21,068 nucleotides of DNA from Tepidimicrobium sp. (GTDB taxonomy: Bacteria > Bacillota > Clostridia > Tissierellales > Tepidimicrobiaceae), in assembly GCA_012839395.1 (NCBI GenBank), contig DUNJ01000125.1, positions 1-21,068 of the forward strand. The letters are read 5' to 3'. Both the position numbers and the translations under genes were made by a program. The notes under the pieces were generated by a model that had not been told where the DNA came from, did not search any database, and saw only the letters and a program-made list of their open reading frames with translations. Shown one piece after another: positions 14,797-21,068 of this stretch. How positions within the stretch are numbered: position 1 is the stretch's first letter; each line of letters begins with the position of its first letter.

Positions 14797-15234
14797 CTAA
14801 GTGTTTTTATTGGCTATAGATTTAATTGCATCATAAATCGTCTTATAATCCAGCCCTGTTTTATTACATATATCCCTAATATCATCATATTCCGGACAAT
14901 AATATTCTTTATCTTTAAAGCTACTTACCTTTAATCTTACAGGACCGTATTTCGTCTCTAGTTCCACTATCTCCCTTTCTAAAACTGTACGTTCCACCTT
15001 CTGTCTTCTAATACCTATAGATGTTGTATTCTTAAATATTATAGCTTCCATATCCCCAATATCCTTTTCATCACATAGCACGCTTAATTTATAAGCAGGC
15101 CTATTTTTCTTCATATATATTGGCGTAAAATATACATCCTTTGCCCCGTTCTCTAAAAGCTTTTCCATTGCAAATCCAAGGTTTTCCCCAGTACAATCAT
15201 CTATGTTGGTTTCTAATTTCCATATCCCGCCTTT
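14797..15234 (-). CDS. larC: LarC2: C-terminal part of nickel-insertion protein LarC, reached by -1 frameshift
   Basis: C-terminal portion of LarC, the CTP-dependent enzyme that inserts nickel into the pincer nucleotide. It lies in the -1 frame relative to larC1, and the frame is open from the nine-A run at 15232-15240 to the stop at 14797. The residues just after the junction are conserved LarC sequence ('WKLETNIDDCTGENLGF'), followed by 'GAKDVYFTPIYMKKNRPAY'. The first ATG in this frame, at 15168, lies downstream of that conserved block and has no clear ribosome binding site, so independent initiation is unlikely. Joined to larC1 the product is about 408 residues, the normal LarC length. 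In Lactiplantibacillus plantarum larC is also made from two frames. Confidence 0.88.
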   Translation of the reverse strand, partial: KGGIWKLETNIDDCTGENLGFAMEKLLENGAKDVYFTPIYMKKNRPAYKLSVLCDEKDIGDMEAIIFKNTTSIGIRRQKVERTVLEREIVELETKYGPVRLKVSSFKDKEYYCPEYDDIRDICNKTGLDYKTIYDAIKSIANKNT

Positions 15235-16022
15235 TTTTTTATATCTTCTTCAATTATATATGCCCTTAAAATATTTGCTTTTGGAAAATCTTTTTCCCCT
15301 GCACCTATTCCAATTTTTTTGATCTTACAGCCTTCTGGTAAGCTGTCCTTTGTTTTAAGTGCCGCAACAATGGCCGCCCCAGTAGGCGTAATCATTTCCC
15401 CAATGGTGTTGGTAATTTTAATAGTCAAATGATTATCCATAACTATATTTGCTACCGCAGGCACCGGAACTGGAATAGTGCCATGCTGACATCTTACATG
15501 CCCCTTTCCTTCATACAACTCTGAGCAAATAACATCATGAATATCTAGATCATCTATACATACTGCTACTGCAATAATATCTATAATGCTATCAATAGCT
15601 CCAACTTCATGAAAATGAACTTCTTCTATATCGATACCATGGGCTTTAGATTCAGCCTTAGCAACAATATCAAATATCCTTTTAGAAATCCCCTTTGCAT
15701 TTTCGGAAATCTCAGCCCCATCTATTATCTTAAATATATCGTTTATATTTCTATGCTCATGGGAGTGATCATGATCATGAGAGTGGTTATGGTGATCAGA
15801 ATGACTATGGTCATGCTGGTGCTCTAAAATTACATTAAAATCACAGGCATCTATACCACATTTCTGAGTTCTTCCGATTTTAATCTCATACCCATCTACA
15901 TTTAAACTAGCTAATGCCTTCCTTAAAACTTCTTCACTGGCTCCTAAATCTAATAATGCCCCTACAGTCATATCTCCACTTATACCTGAATAACATTCTA
16001 AATATAATGTCCTTTTATTCAT
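15213..16022 (-). CDS. larC: LarC1: N-terminal part of nickel-insertion protein LarC
   Basis: N-terminal part of pyridinium-3,5-bisthiocarboxylic acid mononucleotide nickel chelatase. From the ATG at 16022 it has 269 residues and starts with the family signature 'LYLECYSGISGDMTVGALLDLG'. A histidine-rich stretch near residues 76-98 (alternating His-Asp/His-Ser) is a probable nickel store typical of LarC. Conserved 'EVHFHEVGAIDSIIDI' and 'TPTGAAIVAAL' follow. The frame ends at a TAG 15 bases after the A9 run, producing a short LarC1 if no frameshift occurs. The ATG overlaps the end of larB by 8 bases (ribosome binding site GGTGGGG within larB), so translation is coupled. Confidence 0.93.
   Translation of the reverse strand: MNKRTLYLECYSGISGDMTVGALLDLGASEEVLRKALASLNVDGYEIKIGRTQKCGIDACDFNVILEHQHDHSHSDHHNHSHDHDHSHEHRNINDIFKIIDGAEISENAKGISKRIFDIVAKAESKAHGIDIEEVHFHEVGAIDSIIDIIAVAVCIDDLDIHDVICSELYEGKGHVRCQHGTIPVPVPAVANIVMDNHLTIKITNTIGEMITPTGAAIVAALKTKDSLPEGCKIKKIGIGAGEKDFPKANILRAYIIEEDIKKKAGYGN
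15231..15242 (-). other. Putative -1 frameshift (slippery A9) site in larC
   Basis: In the larC1 frame the minus strand reads ATA AAA AAA AAG GCG. The uninterrupted nine-A run allows ribosomes, or RNA polymerase, to slip by one base, so that translation continues as AAA GGC GGG ATA TGG into conserved LarC2 sequence. Without slippage the frame stops at 15213-15215. I see no obvious downstream pseudoknot or strong hairpin. Confidence 0.8.
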
Positions 16023-16767
16023 TTTTCCCCACCGCCAATCTATTAATTTGAGTACCCAAATATCCAGCTCCAAACCCATTATCTATATTTACCACAGAAA
16101 TTCCCTCTGCACAGGAATTTAACATCGTCAATAACGCTGACAACCCGGCAAAGTTGGAACCATATCCTACAGATGTAGGCACTGCTATAACAGGTTTATC
16201 CACCATACCTGCAATTACACTTGGCAATGCCCCTTCCATTCCAGCAACTGCAATTATACAATTTGCCCTATTTATCTCATCTATCTTAGATAATAAACGA
16301 TGTATTCCCGCTACTCCCACATCATAAACCCTCATAACATTGCTTCCAAAGAAATCGGCAGCCTGTGCCGCTTCTTCGGCTACGGGAATATCCGATGTGC
16401 CACCTGTACAAACAGCAATACACCCAATTTTTTCAGTTTCTGATCTAACGATCTTAATAATTCTAGATAATTCATCATATTTTGCCTCGGGAATTACCGC
16501 TTTGATTGCATTAAACTGTTCTCTTGTGGCCCTAGTCCCCAATACATTTAAGCTCTTTTCATTGAAGCTTTGAAAGATTCTTACCAGATGTTCTGTAGAT
16601 TTACCACTACAGTAGACTACTTCCTCAAAGCCCGATCTCAATTTTCTATGATGATCTAGCTTTGCAAAACCAAGATCCTCATAGGGCAATTGCTTCAACA
16701 ATTTTTCCGCGGCATCTATCTCCATTTCCCCATTCTTTACTTTATTCAATAGTTCATGGATGTCCAT
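16015..16767 (-). CDS. larB: LarB: nickel pincer cofactor biosynthesis carboxylase
   Basis: Carboxylates the nicotinate ring of nicotinic acid adenine dinucleotide and hydrolyses the anhydride, the first step of NPN cofactor synthesis. The protein has 250 residues. The N-terminal part has 'LDHHRKLRSGFEEVVYCSGK' typical of LarB; the C-terminal half is the PurE-like (AIR carboxylase) fold with 'CTGGTSDIPVAEEAA', 'VAGMEGALPSVIAGM' and 'VPTSVGYGSNFAG'. The ATG at 16767 follows AAGGAGG by five bases; a GTG five codons earlier overlaps that site and is rejected. It follows the DUF3842 gene by 11 bases and overlaps larC1. Confidence 0.94.
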   Translation of the reverse strand: MDIHELLNKVKNGEMEIDAAEKLLKQLPYEDLGFAKLDHHRKLRSGFEEVVYCSGKSTEHLVRIFQSFNEKSLNVLGTRATREQFNAIKAVIPEAKYDELSRIIKIVRSETEKIGCIAVCTGGTSDIPVAEEAAQAADFFGSNVMRVYDVGVAGIHRLLSKIDEINRANCIIAVAGMEGALPSVIAGMVDKPVIAVPTSVGYGSNFAGLSALLTMLNSCAEGISVVNIDNGFGAGYLGTQINRLAVGKNE

Positions 16768-16778
16768 ATTTGCCTCCT

Positions 16779-17213
16779 TCACCTATTTTGTAAATCTTCG
16801 ATATGTTTTTTAACCAATTCCACACTATAATCAACATATTGTTGAATACTATAACTCCCGGGCACCGCAATTTTAATATTGCATTTTTCTAGAGGTATTA
16901 AAATTTTAAAAGCATGGCTAGATCCTATAGCCTCCGACATCCTCGGGGTCATCTCTCCCATCATCGAATTGGGCATTAAAATAGCCATTACCCCCACTAT
17001 TATATCAGCATACTTTATATTATAAATAAGGGCGTTTTCTCCACTAGCCCCTTCATGGGCTCCCGCCCTAAGCATTTTATTGGTTGCAAACGAATTGGTT
17101 CCCAAAGCTTGTATCTTGACATCTGAAAGTTCTGATCTTAGCCTTTCCACAATTAGACTTCCTATGCCTCCACCCTGTCCATCAACAACTGCAATTACAA
17201 TGTTTTTATCCAT
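16779..17213 (-). CDS. DUF3842 family protein in the lar operon
   Basis: A 144-residue cytoplasmic protein of unknown function, recognised as DUF3842 by its opening 'IAVVDGQGGGIGSLIVERLR'. That glycine-rich loop after a beta-strand resembles a nucleotide-binding (Rossmann-like) turn. Later 'GTNSFATNKMLRAGA' and 'PNSMMGEMTPRMSEAIGSS' are also conserved-looking. It lies 11 bases upstream of larB with its own ribosome binding site (AAGGAGA) and a candidate promoter in front. The close linkage suggests a role in NPN cofactor synthesis, nickel handling or regulation of the cluster; this is guilt by association only. Confidence 0.85.
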   Translation of the reverse strand: MDKNIVIAVVDGQGGGIGSLIVERLRSELSDVKIQALGTNSFATNKMLRAGAHEGASGENALIYNIKYADIIVGVMAILMPNSMMGEMTPRMSEAIGSSHAFKILIPLEKCNIKIAVPGSYSIQQYVDYSVELVKKHIEDLQNR

Positions 17214-17257
17214 AGACCTATCTCCTTATATAATCCATTTAAAACACCAATGAACAC

Positions 17258-17287
17258 ATTATATCATTATCCCAATGCTATAAGCAA
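17258..17287 (-). promoter_or_regulatory. Candidate internal promoter before DUF3842-larB-larC
   Basis: A perfect TATAAT (forward 17258-17263) preceded by TG one base upstream forms an extended -10 (TGATATAAT). A poor -35, TTGCTT (17282-17287), lies 18 bases upstream. The predicted start is about 38 bases before the DUF3842 ATG. It would let DUF3842, larB and larC be expressed apart from the transporter genes. Confidence 0.5.
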
Positions 17288-17302
17288 GCTATGGTCAGCC
17301 TT

Positions 17303-18442
17303 TTACTCCCCTAGCCTAATAGTCCCAAACTCCCTATAGTCTTCTACCATTTGATTATAGAATGGACTACCTAATAACTCTACATATATCTCATCTGCCT
17401 TTTCTTCTGGATCTATATCTGCAAATCTCTCTGGATATAATACCGTACCCATATAATAGGCATCTGCTATCGCTGTTTCTAAATTAATCCTAGAACGTAT
17501 ATAAGGCAGTTGTACATAAACATTATCGCTTTTCACTGCTGATAGTGAATCATAAAAATTGGCATTTTTCTTATAATCCTCTTCAACTATATGATACCCG
17601 TCTAAATCGATAAAGATATATTCTGGATTCCAGCTAAGAAGTTGCTCTTTATCTATCATCAAAGAACCCTTGCTACCAGTCTCATCTACTACATTTTTTG
17701 CATTTAATATATTTAAAAGGGTGTAGTCCCCCCGGGTACTCTCTATCCCCTGGGGTCCTTTGTTGCCTAAGGCACCTACGTATACCGAGGGCTTATCTTC
17801 TTCTAAGATATCCCTAGTCCTATCGGTCAAATCCCTATGATACCCTTCTAAGAGATTTACCACTTCTTCCGCCCTTTTACCTTCTCCTGTCACCTTTCCA
17901 ATCAATATTAGAGAATCATAGATGTTTTTATCAAATATATCCCCCACCCCATAACTTAATACTACAACAGGTATCCCTGTCTTTTCCTGTAATTCGTCGG
18001 CAGTTTTGGCATCAGTAGCATGGGTGCTAAATATCACATCTGGTTTTACCATAAGTATTTGCTCCGGATCAATGCTTGCCTTCGATCCCCCTTGTCCAAT
18101 TGTAGGCAAATTCATAAATATATCGGAATTTATTATGGAATATGGCGTTCCCATAGTTCTTTCCTTATCACTCTGTTCTATTCCCGCCAATTTCTCTAAA
18201 GGAGCCACATATGTATATAGCCTAAGACAACCTGAACCCATATTTACAAAGCTTGTTGGATTAGCCGGTATTTGTACTTCCCTCTCCAATAGATCTGTTA
18301 CTATTATATCTTCACTATCCTGTTTCCCTTCATTGTCCCCGGCTATTGTCTTTCCCATTATGCTGTTTTTATTAGCCCAACACCCTGATAGGGAAATACT
18401 TAAAATTACTATTCCTATTAATAATAAAAATCCCTTTCTCAT
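17303..18442 (-). CDS. ABC transporter substrate-binding lipoprotein (FecB/BtuF-like, likely metal)
   Basis: Extracytoplasmic binding protein of the iron-siderophore/cobalamin class (COG0614 type), 379 residues. The N-terminus is a lipoprotein signal: charged MRK, a hydrophobic stretch, then the lipobox LSGC with lipidated Cys21. The mature part shows 'VTDLLEREVQIPANPTSFVN', 'LEKLAGIE', 'DPEQILMVKPDVIFS' and 'WNPEYIFID', all typical of the fold with two domains joined by a long helix. The start at 18442 follows GTGGGG; an upstream TTG is less likely. The permease and ATPase genes lie directly upstream. Ligands of the class are siderophores, haem, cobalamin or metals; the lar context favours nickel or a nickel chelate, by inference only. 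Confidence 0.88.
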   Translation of the reverse strand: MRKGFLLLIGIVILSISLSGCWANKNSIMGKTIAGDNEGKQDSEDIIVTDLLEREVQIPANPTSFVNMGSGCLRLYTYVAPLEKLAGIEQSDKERTMGTPYSIINSDIFMNLPTIGQGGSKASIDPEQILMVKPDVIFSTHATDAKTADELQEKTGIPVVVLSYGVGDIFDKNIYDSLILIGKVTGEGKRAEEVVNLLEGYHRDLTDRTRDILEEDKPSVYVGALGNKGPQGIESTRGDYTLLNILNAKNVVDETGSKGSLMIDKEQLLSWNPEYIFIDLDGYHIVEEDYKKNANFYDSLSAVKSDNVYVQLPYIRSRINLETAIADAYYMGTVLYPERFADIDPEEKADEIYVELLGSPFYNQMVEDYREFGTIRLGE

Positions 18443-18465
18443 AGATAAAACCCCACCCCTCAATT

Positions 18466-19218
18466 TCAAATTGGTATTACAACCTTCTGTTTCTCGTATC
18501 TAATTATATTTACCGGCACCGAGTAGACATCTTCTATAGTCTCACTATCTACTATTTCTTTTCCACCGGCTTTGTATATCTCCTTATCCTTCATAAATAT
18601 AAATTTATCCCCATATCTAAAAGCTAAATTTATATCGTGCATAGTGATTATTACAGATATATTTCTCTTCTTAGCTATTCTAGCTATAGTGCTTAATACA
18701 TTTATTTGGTTCCTTAAATCTAGATGGTTGGTAGGTTCATCCATCAATAACAATTCCGATTCTTGAGCAAGGGTTCTAGCTATGATAACCTTTTGTAATT
18801 CCCCGCCGCTTAATTCGTCTAGATGTTTAAAGGCATAGTGGGATATATTCAATGTCTCCAGAGCCTCTTTAGCAATCTTTACATCCTTCTCCGACACATC
18901 CCATTTAATATGGGGCTTTCTTCCTAGTAAAACCGCATCAAAAACTGTACAGCGGGAACCCCTTCTCTGCTGCTCTACATATCCGATTTTTTTCGCTAAA
19001 TCCCTAGCCTTAAGGTCCTTTATATTTATGGAGTCCACCAATATGGTACCTCCCGTAGGTTCAAGTATCCTATTAATGCATTTTAACAGGGTGGTTTTTC
19101 CTGTTCCGTTTGGTCCTAAGATTATAACTACCTCTCCCCTCTTTGTTGAAAATTCAATATTGTGTAAAACCTCATTACTAGGGTAACTAAATTTAAGATT
19201 CTTAATGGCTAAAATCAT
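18466..19218 (-). CDS. ABC transporter ATP-binding protein (FecE/BtuD-like)
   Basis: ATPase subunit of the FecCD-type importer, 250 residues. Walker A GPNGTGKT at 35-42, Q-loop near 83, signature LSGGE at 136-140, Walker B LLLMDEPTNHLD at 156-167 and the H-loop histidine in 'IITMHDIN' are all intact, so it should be active. Its ATG overlaps the permease stop codon (ATGA), the common sign of translational coupling, and the binding-protein gene begins 23 bases after its stop. Confidence 0.95.
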   Translation of the reverse strand: MILAIKNLKFSYPSNEVLHNIEFSTKRGEVVIILGPNGTGKTTLLKCINRILEPTGGTILVDSINIKDLKARDLAKKIGYVEQQRRGSRCTVFDAVLLGRKPHIKWDVSEKDVKIAKEALETLNISHYAFKHLDELSGGELQKVIIARTLAQESELLLMDEPTNHLDLRNQINVLSTIARIAKKRNISVIITMHDINLAFRYGDKFIFMKDKEIYKAGGKEIVDSETIEDVYSVPVNIIRYEKQKVVIPI

Positions 19219-20264
19219 CTCCTAGATTCCCCCTTGATTAATAAAGATAAGAATAGTGGTGCACCAAAAAATGAGGTTATAGCACCCACCGGAAGCACTA
19301 TGGGGGATATAATGGTTCTGGCTAAGGTATCGGAAAATAACAGTATAAAGGAACCCATAATAGCAGAAGCTGGTATTAGATATCTATGATCAACCCCTAT
19401 AATCCTGCGCATCATCTGTGGAGCAATCAATCCCACAAAGCCTATAGCTCCCATAAAGGATACGGTCACCGCCGTTAATAGCGAAGCTAGTGTCATGGAA
19501 ATAAATCTAATCTTGTCAACATCTACCCCTAAACTTATAGCAGAGTCCTCACCACTATCCAAAGCATTGAAATCCCATCTTTTCCCCATAAAAAATATGA
19601 AGACCAAAAGACAAAAAGTGGTCAAAATGCCTACCTCTTTCCAAGAAACCCTTCCCAAATCGCCAAAAGTCCAAAATACCATAGCAGCTATCTGAAAATC
19701 CTCTGCAAAATATTGTATCAAGGTTGATCCTGCAGTAAAGAGGGAGTTGAAGGCTACCCCCGCCAATATAATGGATTCCCTTGAAAAGCTCTTTAGCCTT
19801 GCTATGGACAAGATGCAGAACATGGCTAGGGTGGAAAATCCAAAAGCAAATATTGTAACAATATAGGGGTTGTTTATAGATATGGCTTCATTTCCTACCA
19901 ATCCCGCATTAAAAAATACAATGGCTATATTTGCTCCAAAGGCCGCTGCACTAGAAATCCCTAAGATAGATGGGGATGCCAAGGGATTGCCTAAGCAGGT
20001 CTGCATAATGGTCCCTGCCATAGCCAATCCCCCGCCTACCACAATTCCACCTATAACCCTGGGAAGCCTAATATTCCAAATGACTATATTTGAAATATCC
20101 TGCCCCTTGCCAAATAGGGATTGAAATGTTTGCCAAAATAAGATTCCAGCTGCGCCTTTGTTTAACGCATATAGGCTAAGTATTATCGTCGCAAATAAAA
20201 TGCCTAAAATTATTAGCTTTTTCTTTCTACCCTCTCTATAATATTTAACGCTTAAATTTTCCAT
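19215..20264 (-). CDS. ABC transporter permease, FecCD/BtuC family
   Basis: Membrane channel of the importer, 349 residues with about ten hydrophobic segments, forming a homodimer in known relatives. The family signature is clear: 'RLPRVIGGIVVGGGLAMAGT' near residue 66, followed by 'NPLASPSILGISSAAAFGA', and near the end 'GFVGLIAPQMMRRIIGVDHR', the loop that contacts the ATPase. The start has AAGGTGG ten bases upstream. It lies 29 bases after the TrmO-like gene, so the transporter is read with larE and trmO-like. Confidence 0.95.
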   Translation of the reverse strand: MENLSVKYYREGRKKKLIILGILFATIILSLYALNKGAAGILFWQTFQSLFGKGQDISNIVIWNIRLPRVIGGIVVGGGLAMAGTIMQTCLGNPLASPSILGISSAAAFGANIAIVFFNAGLVGNEAISINNPYIVTIFAFGFSTLAMFCILSIARLKSFSRESIILAGVAFNSLFTAGSTLIQYFAEDFQIAAMVFWTFGDLGRVSWKEVGILTTFCLLVFIFFMGKRWDFNALDSGEDSAISLGVDVDKIRFISMTLASLLTAVTVSFMGAIGFVGLIAPQMMRRIIGVDHRYLIPASAIMGSFILLFSDTLARTIISPIVLPVGAITSFFGAPLFLSLLIKGESRR

Positions 20265-20293
20265 TCTAACTTTTCCACCTTTTTAAATCTATA

Positions 20294-20719
20294 TCATCTA
20301 TTTCCCTCATAGCCCTCTGGTTTTTCACAGACATCAACTTTGTAGGAATATATTTTAATATCCAATAATGGGCTTCCATCTAATGCATCTAATCCCTTCA
20401 CCTTTATTAAATTACCCTGTATATCCACTATTTCACAAGCACAAAAAGCTATAGGGTTGGGCCTATTTGGAGATCTAGAAGCAAATACCCCTGTTAATTC
20501 CTCCCCCCAGGGCGGAATAGTTTGAGTAATACTCCTATCAGCCCTGTCCCCCCAATAGAGGACTATGATATGTCTAGGCTTTTTAAGCCCCTTCATAGCA
20601 TCAACATATTCTGGAAAGACCTCAATAATACCCTCTTCTTCCGAAAGCCTTCCTTGTTTTGGTGCCTGCCCTTTTTTCTTATAAGGTGTGCTTATCTTGC
20701 CTATCTGTTTTAACTGCAT
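20294..20719 (-). CDS. TrmO/TsaA-like SAM-dependent methyltransferase
   Basis: Small protein of the TsaA/YaeB (TrmO) family, 141 residues. E. coli TrmO N6-methylates t6A37 in tRNA-Thr, but it carries an additional C-terminal part that is absent here. Seen: 'IGKISTPYKKKGQAPKQG' at the N-terminus, the SAM-binding signature 'SRSPNRPNPIAF' and 'LDALDGSPLLDIKIY' near the end, with 'IPPWG' in between. The usual motif is RPNPIG; here Gly is replaced by Ala. The ATG at 20719 follows AAAGGA; a TTG one codon earlier is also possible. It is 31 bases downstream of larE. Such short homologues may not act on tRNA, and a role linked to the lar or metal genes is possible but unproven. Confidence 0.82.
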   Translation of the reverse strand: MQLKQIGKISTPYKKKGQAPKQGRLSEEEGIIEVFPEYVDAMKGLKKPRHIIVLYWGDRADRSITQTIPPWGEELTGVFASRSPNRPNPIAFCACEIVDIQGNLIKVKGLDALDGSPLLDIKIYSYKVDVCEKPEGYEGNR

Positions 20720-20750
20720 CAAAATCCCGTCCTTTCCTAAATAAGGTGAT

Positions 20751-21068
20751 TTATTCCCTAAAATGAATATCCATACTTCCAGAACGAAAACCTTCTAGAT
20801 CTAACGTTATATATACAAATCCTAAATCCTTTAGATGCTCGATTACCCTATCCTTGTTTTCCAATAGCCTAGCAAAATCTTTTGGATTAACCTCTATTCT
20901 AACTACATCACCATGCACCCTCATCCTGAGGACTTCAAACCCTAGAGATTTAATAAATTCTTCACCTTTATCGATTCTTTCCAATAGCTCAAAGCTGATT
21001 TCAGTATTATAGGGCAGCCTAGTGGCCATACAAGGCGCTGAAGGTCGTGAGGCTACAGAAATACCCAA
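20751..21068 (-). CDS. larE: LarE: sacrificial sulfur transferase for NPN cofactor, 5' end outside window
   Basis: C-terminal 105 codons of LarE, an ATP-dependent (PP-loop) enzyme that donates sulfur to the carboxylated nicotinate intermediate. The frame is open to the window edge; the first visible codon is TTG and is internal. Conserved 'ASRPSAPCMATRLPY' carries the cysteine at the position that gives up its sulfur in L. plantarum LarE (Cys176), so this form appears to use the sacrificial mechanism. The C-terminus has 'LDLEGFRSGSMD', which is typical. Roughly 165-170 N-terminal residues, with the PP-loop, should lie beyond the window. It begins the visible part of the lar-transporter cluster. 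Confidence 0.92.
   Translation of the reverse strand: MGISVASRPSAPCMATRLPYNTEISFELLERIDKGEEFIKSLGFEVLRMRVHGDVVRIEVNPKDFARLLENKDRVIEHLKDLGFVYITLDLEGFRSGSMDIHFRE

Noticed and set aside
14797..15168. larC2 as an independent gene starting at the ATG at 15168
   Set aside because: No ribosome binding site precedes that ATG, and conserved LarC residues continue upstream in the same frame to the A9 run, so it is the downstream part of a frameshifted larC.
15720..15830. His-codon-rich repetitive DNA in larC1 as a possible repeat element
   Set aside because: The repetition is explained by a histidine-rich metal-binding stretch typical of LarC.
1..21068. CRISPR arrays, tRNA or rRNA genes, transposases and known riboswitch cores
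   Set aside because: I looked for them on both strands and found no spaced repeats, cloverleaf sequence, transposase motifs or recognisable aptamer cores.

Overview
The window looks like chromosome of a low-GC Bacillota, most likely a member of Clostridia. The DNA is AT-rich, Ile is often ATA and Arg often AGA/AGG, Shine-Dalgarno sequences are strong, and the gene content (PTS, LevR-type activator, lar genes, FecCD-type ABC importer) fits that group. I cannot name the genus. Every gene I can support lies on the minus strand, so transcription runs from right to left. I see no tRNA, rRNA, CRISPR array or insertion sequence.

Right part (21068 to about 13890): a nickel-pincer nucleotide (NPN) cofactor cluster. 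In transcription order it holds larE (cut by the window edge), a TrmO/TsaA-like methyltransferase, a FecCD-type permease, its ATPase, a lipoprotein substrate-binding protein, a DUF3842 protein, larB, larC and a TauE/SafE permease. larC is split into two frames joined by a run of nine A, a strong candidate for -1 frameshifting. The importer probably supplies nickel, by context only. LarA, the known user of the cofactor, is not in the window.

Middle part (13889 to 5161): a sigma-54-controlled polyol phosphotransferase system. A 989-residue LevR-type activator is followed by EIIA, a zinc alcohol dehydrogenase, EIIC and EIIB of the galactitol type, a second zinc dehydrogenase and a class II (FucA-like) aldolase. 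Near-consensus -24/-12 promoters precede both the activator gene and the EIIA gene. A tandem 12-bp repeat array and an imperfect inverted repeat lie roughly 80-140 bp upstream of them, where upstream activating sequences would be expected. The likely pathway is import of a polyol as its phosphate, oxidation to a ketose phosphate, and aldol cleavage.

Left part (5160 to 1): ptsH and ptsI encode HPr and Enzyme I, so all phosphoryl carriers for the neighbouring PTS are encoded here. ptsI ends in a clear terminator. Next come proA and proB (proline synthesis, in the order proA-proB) behind a good sigma-A promoter, and finally the first 220 codons of an NCS1-family nucleobase permease.
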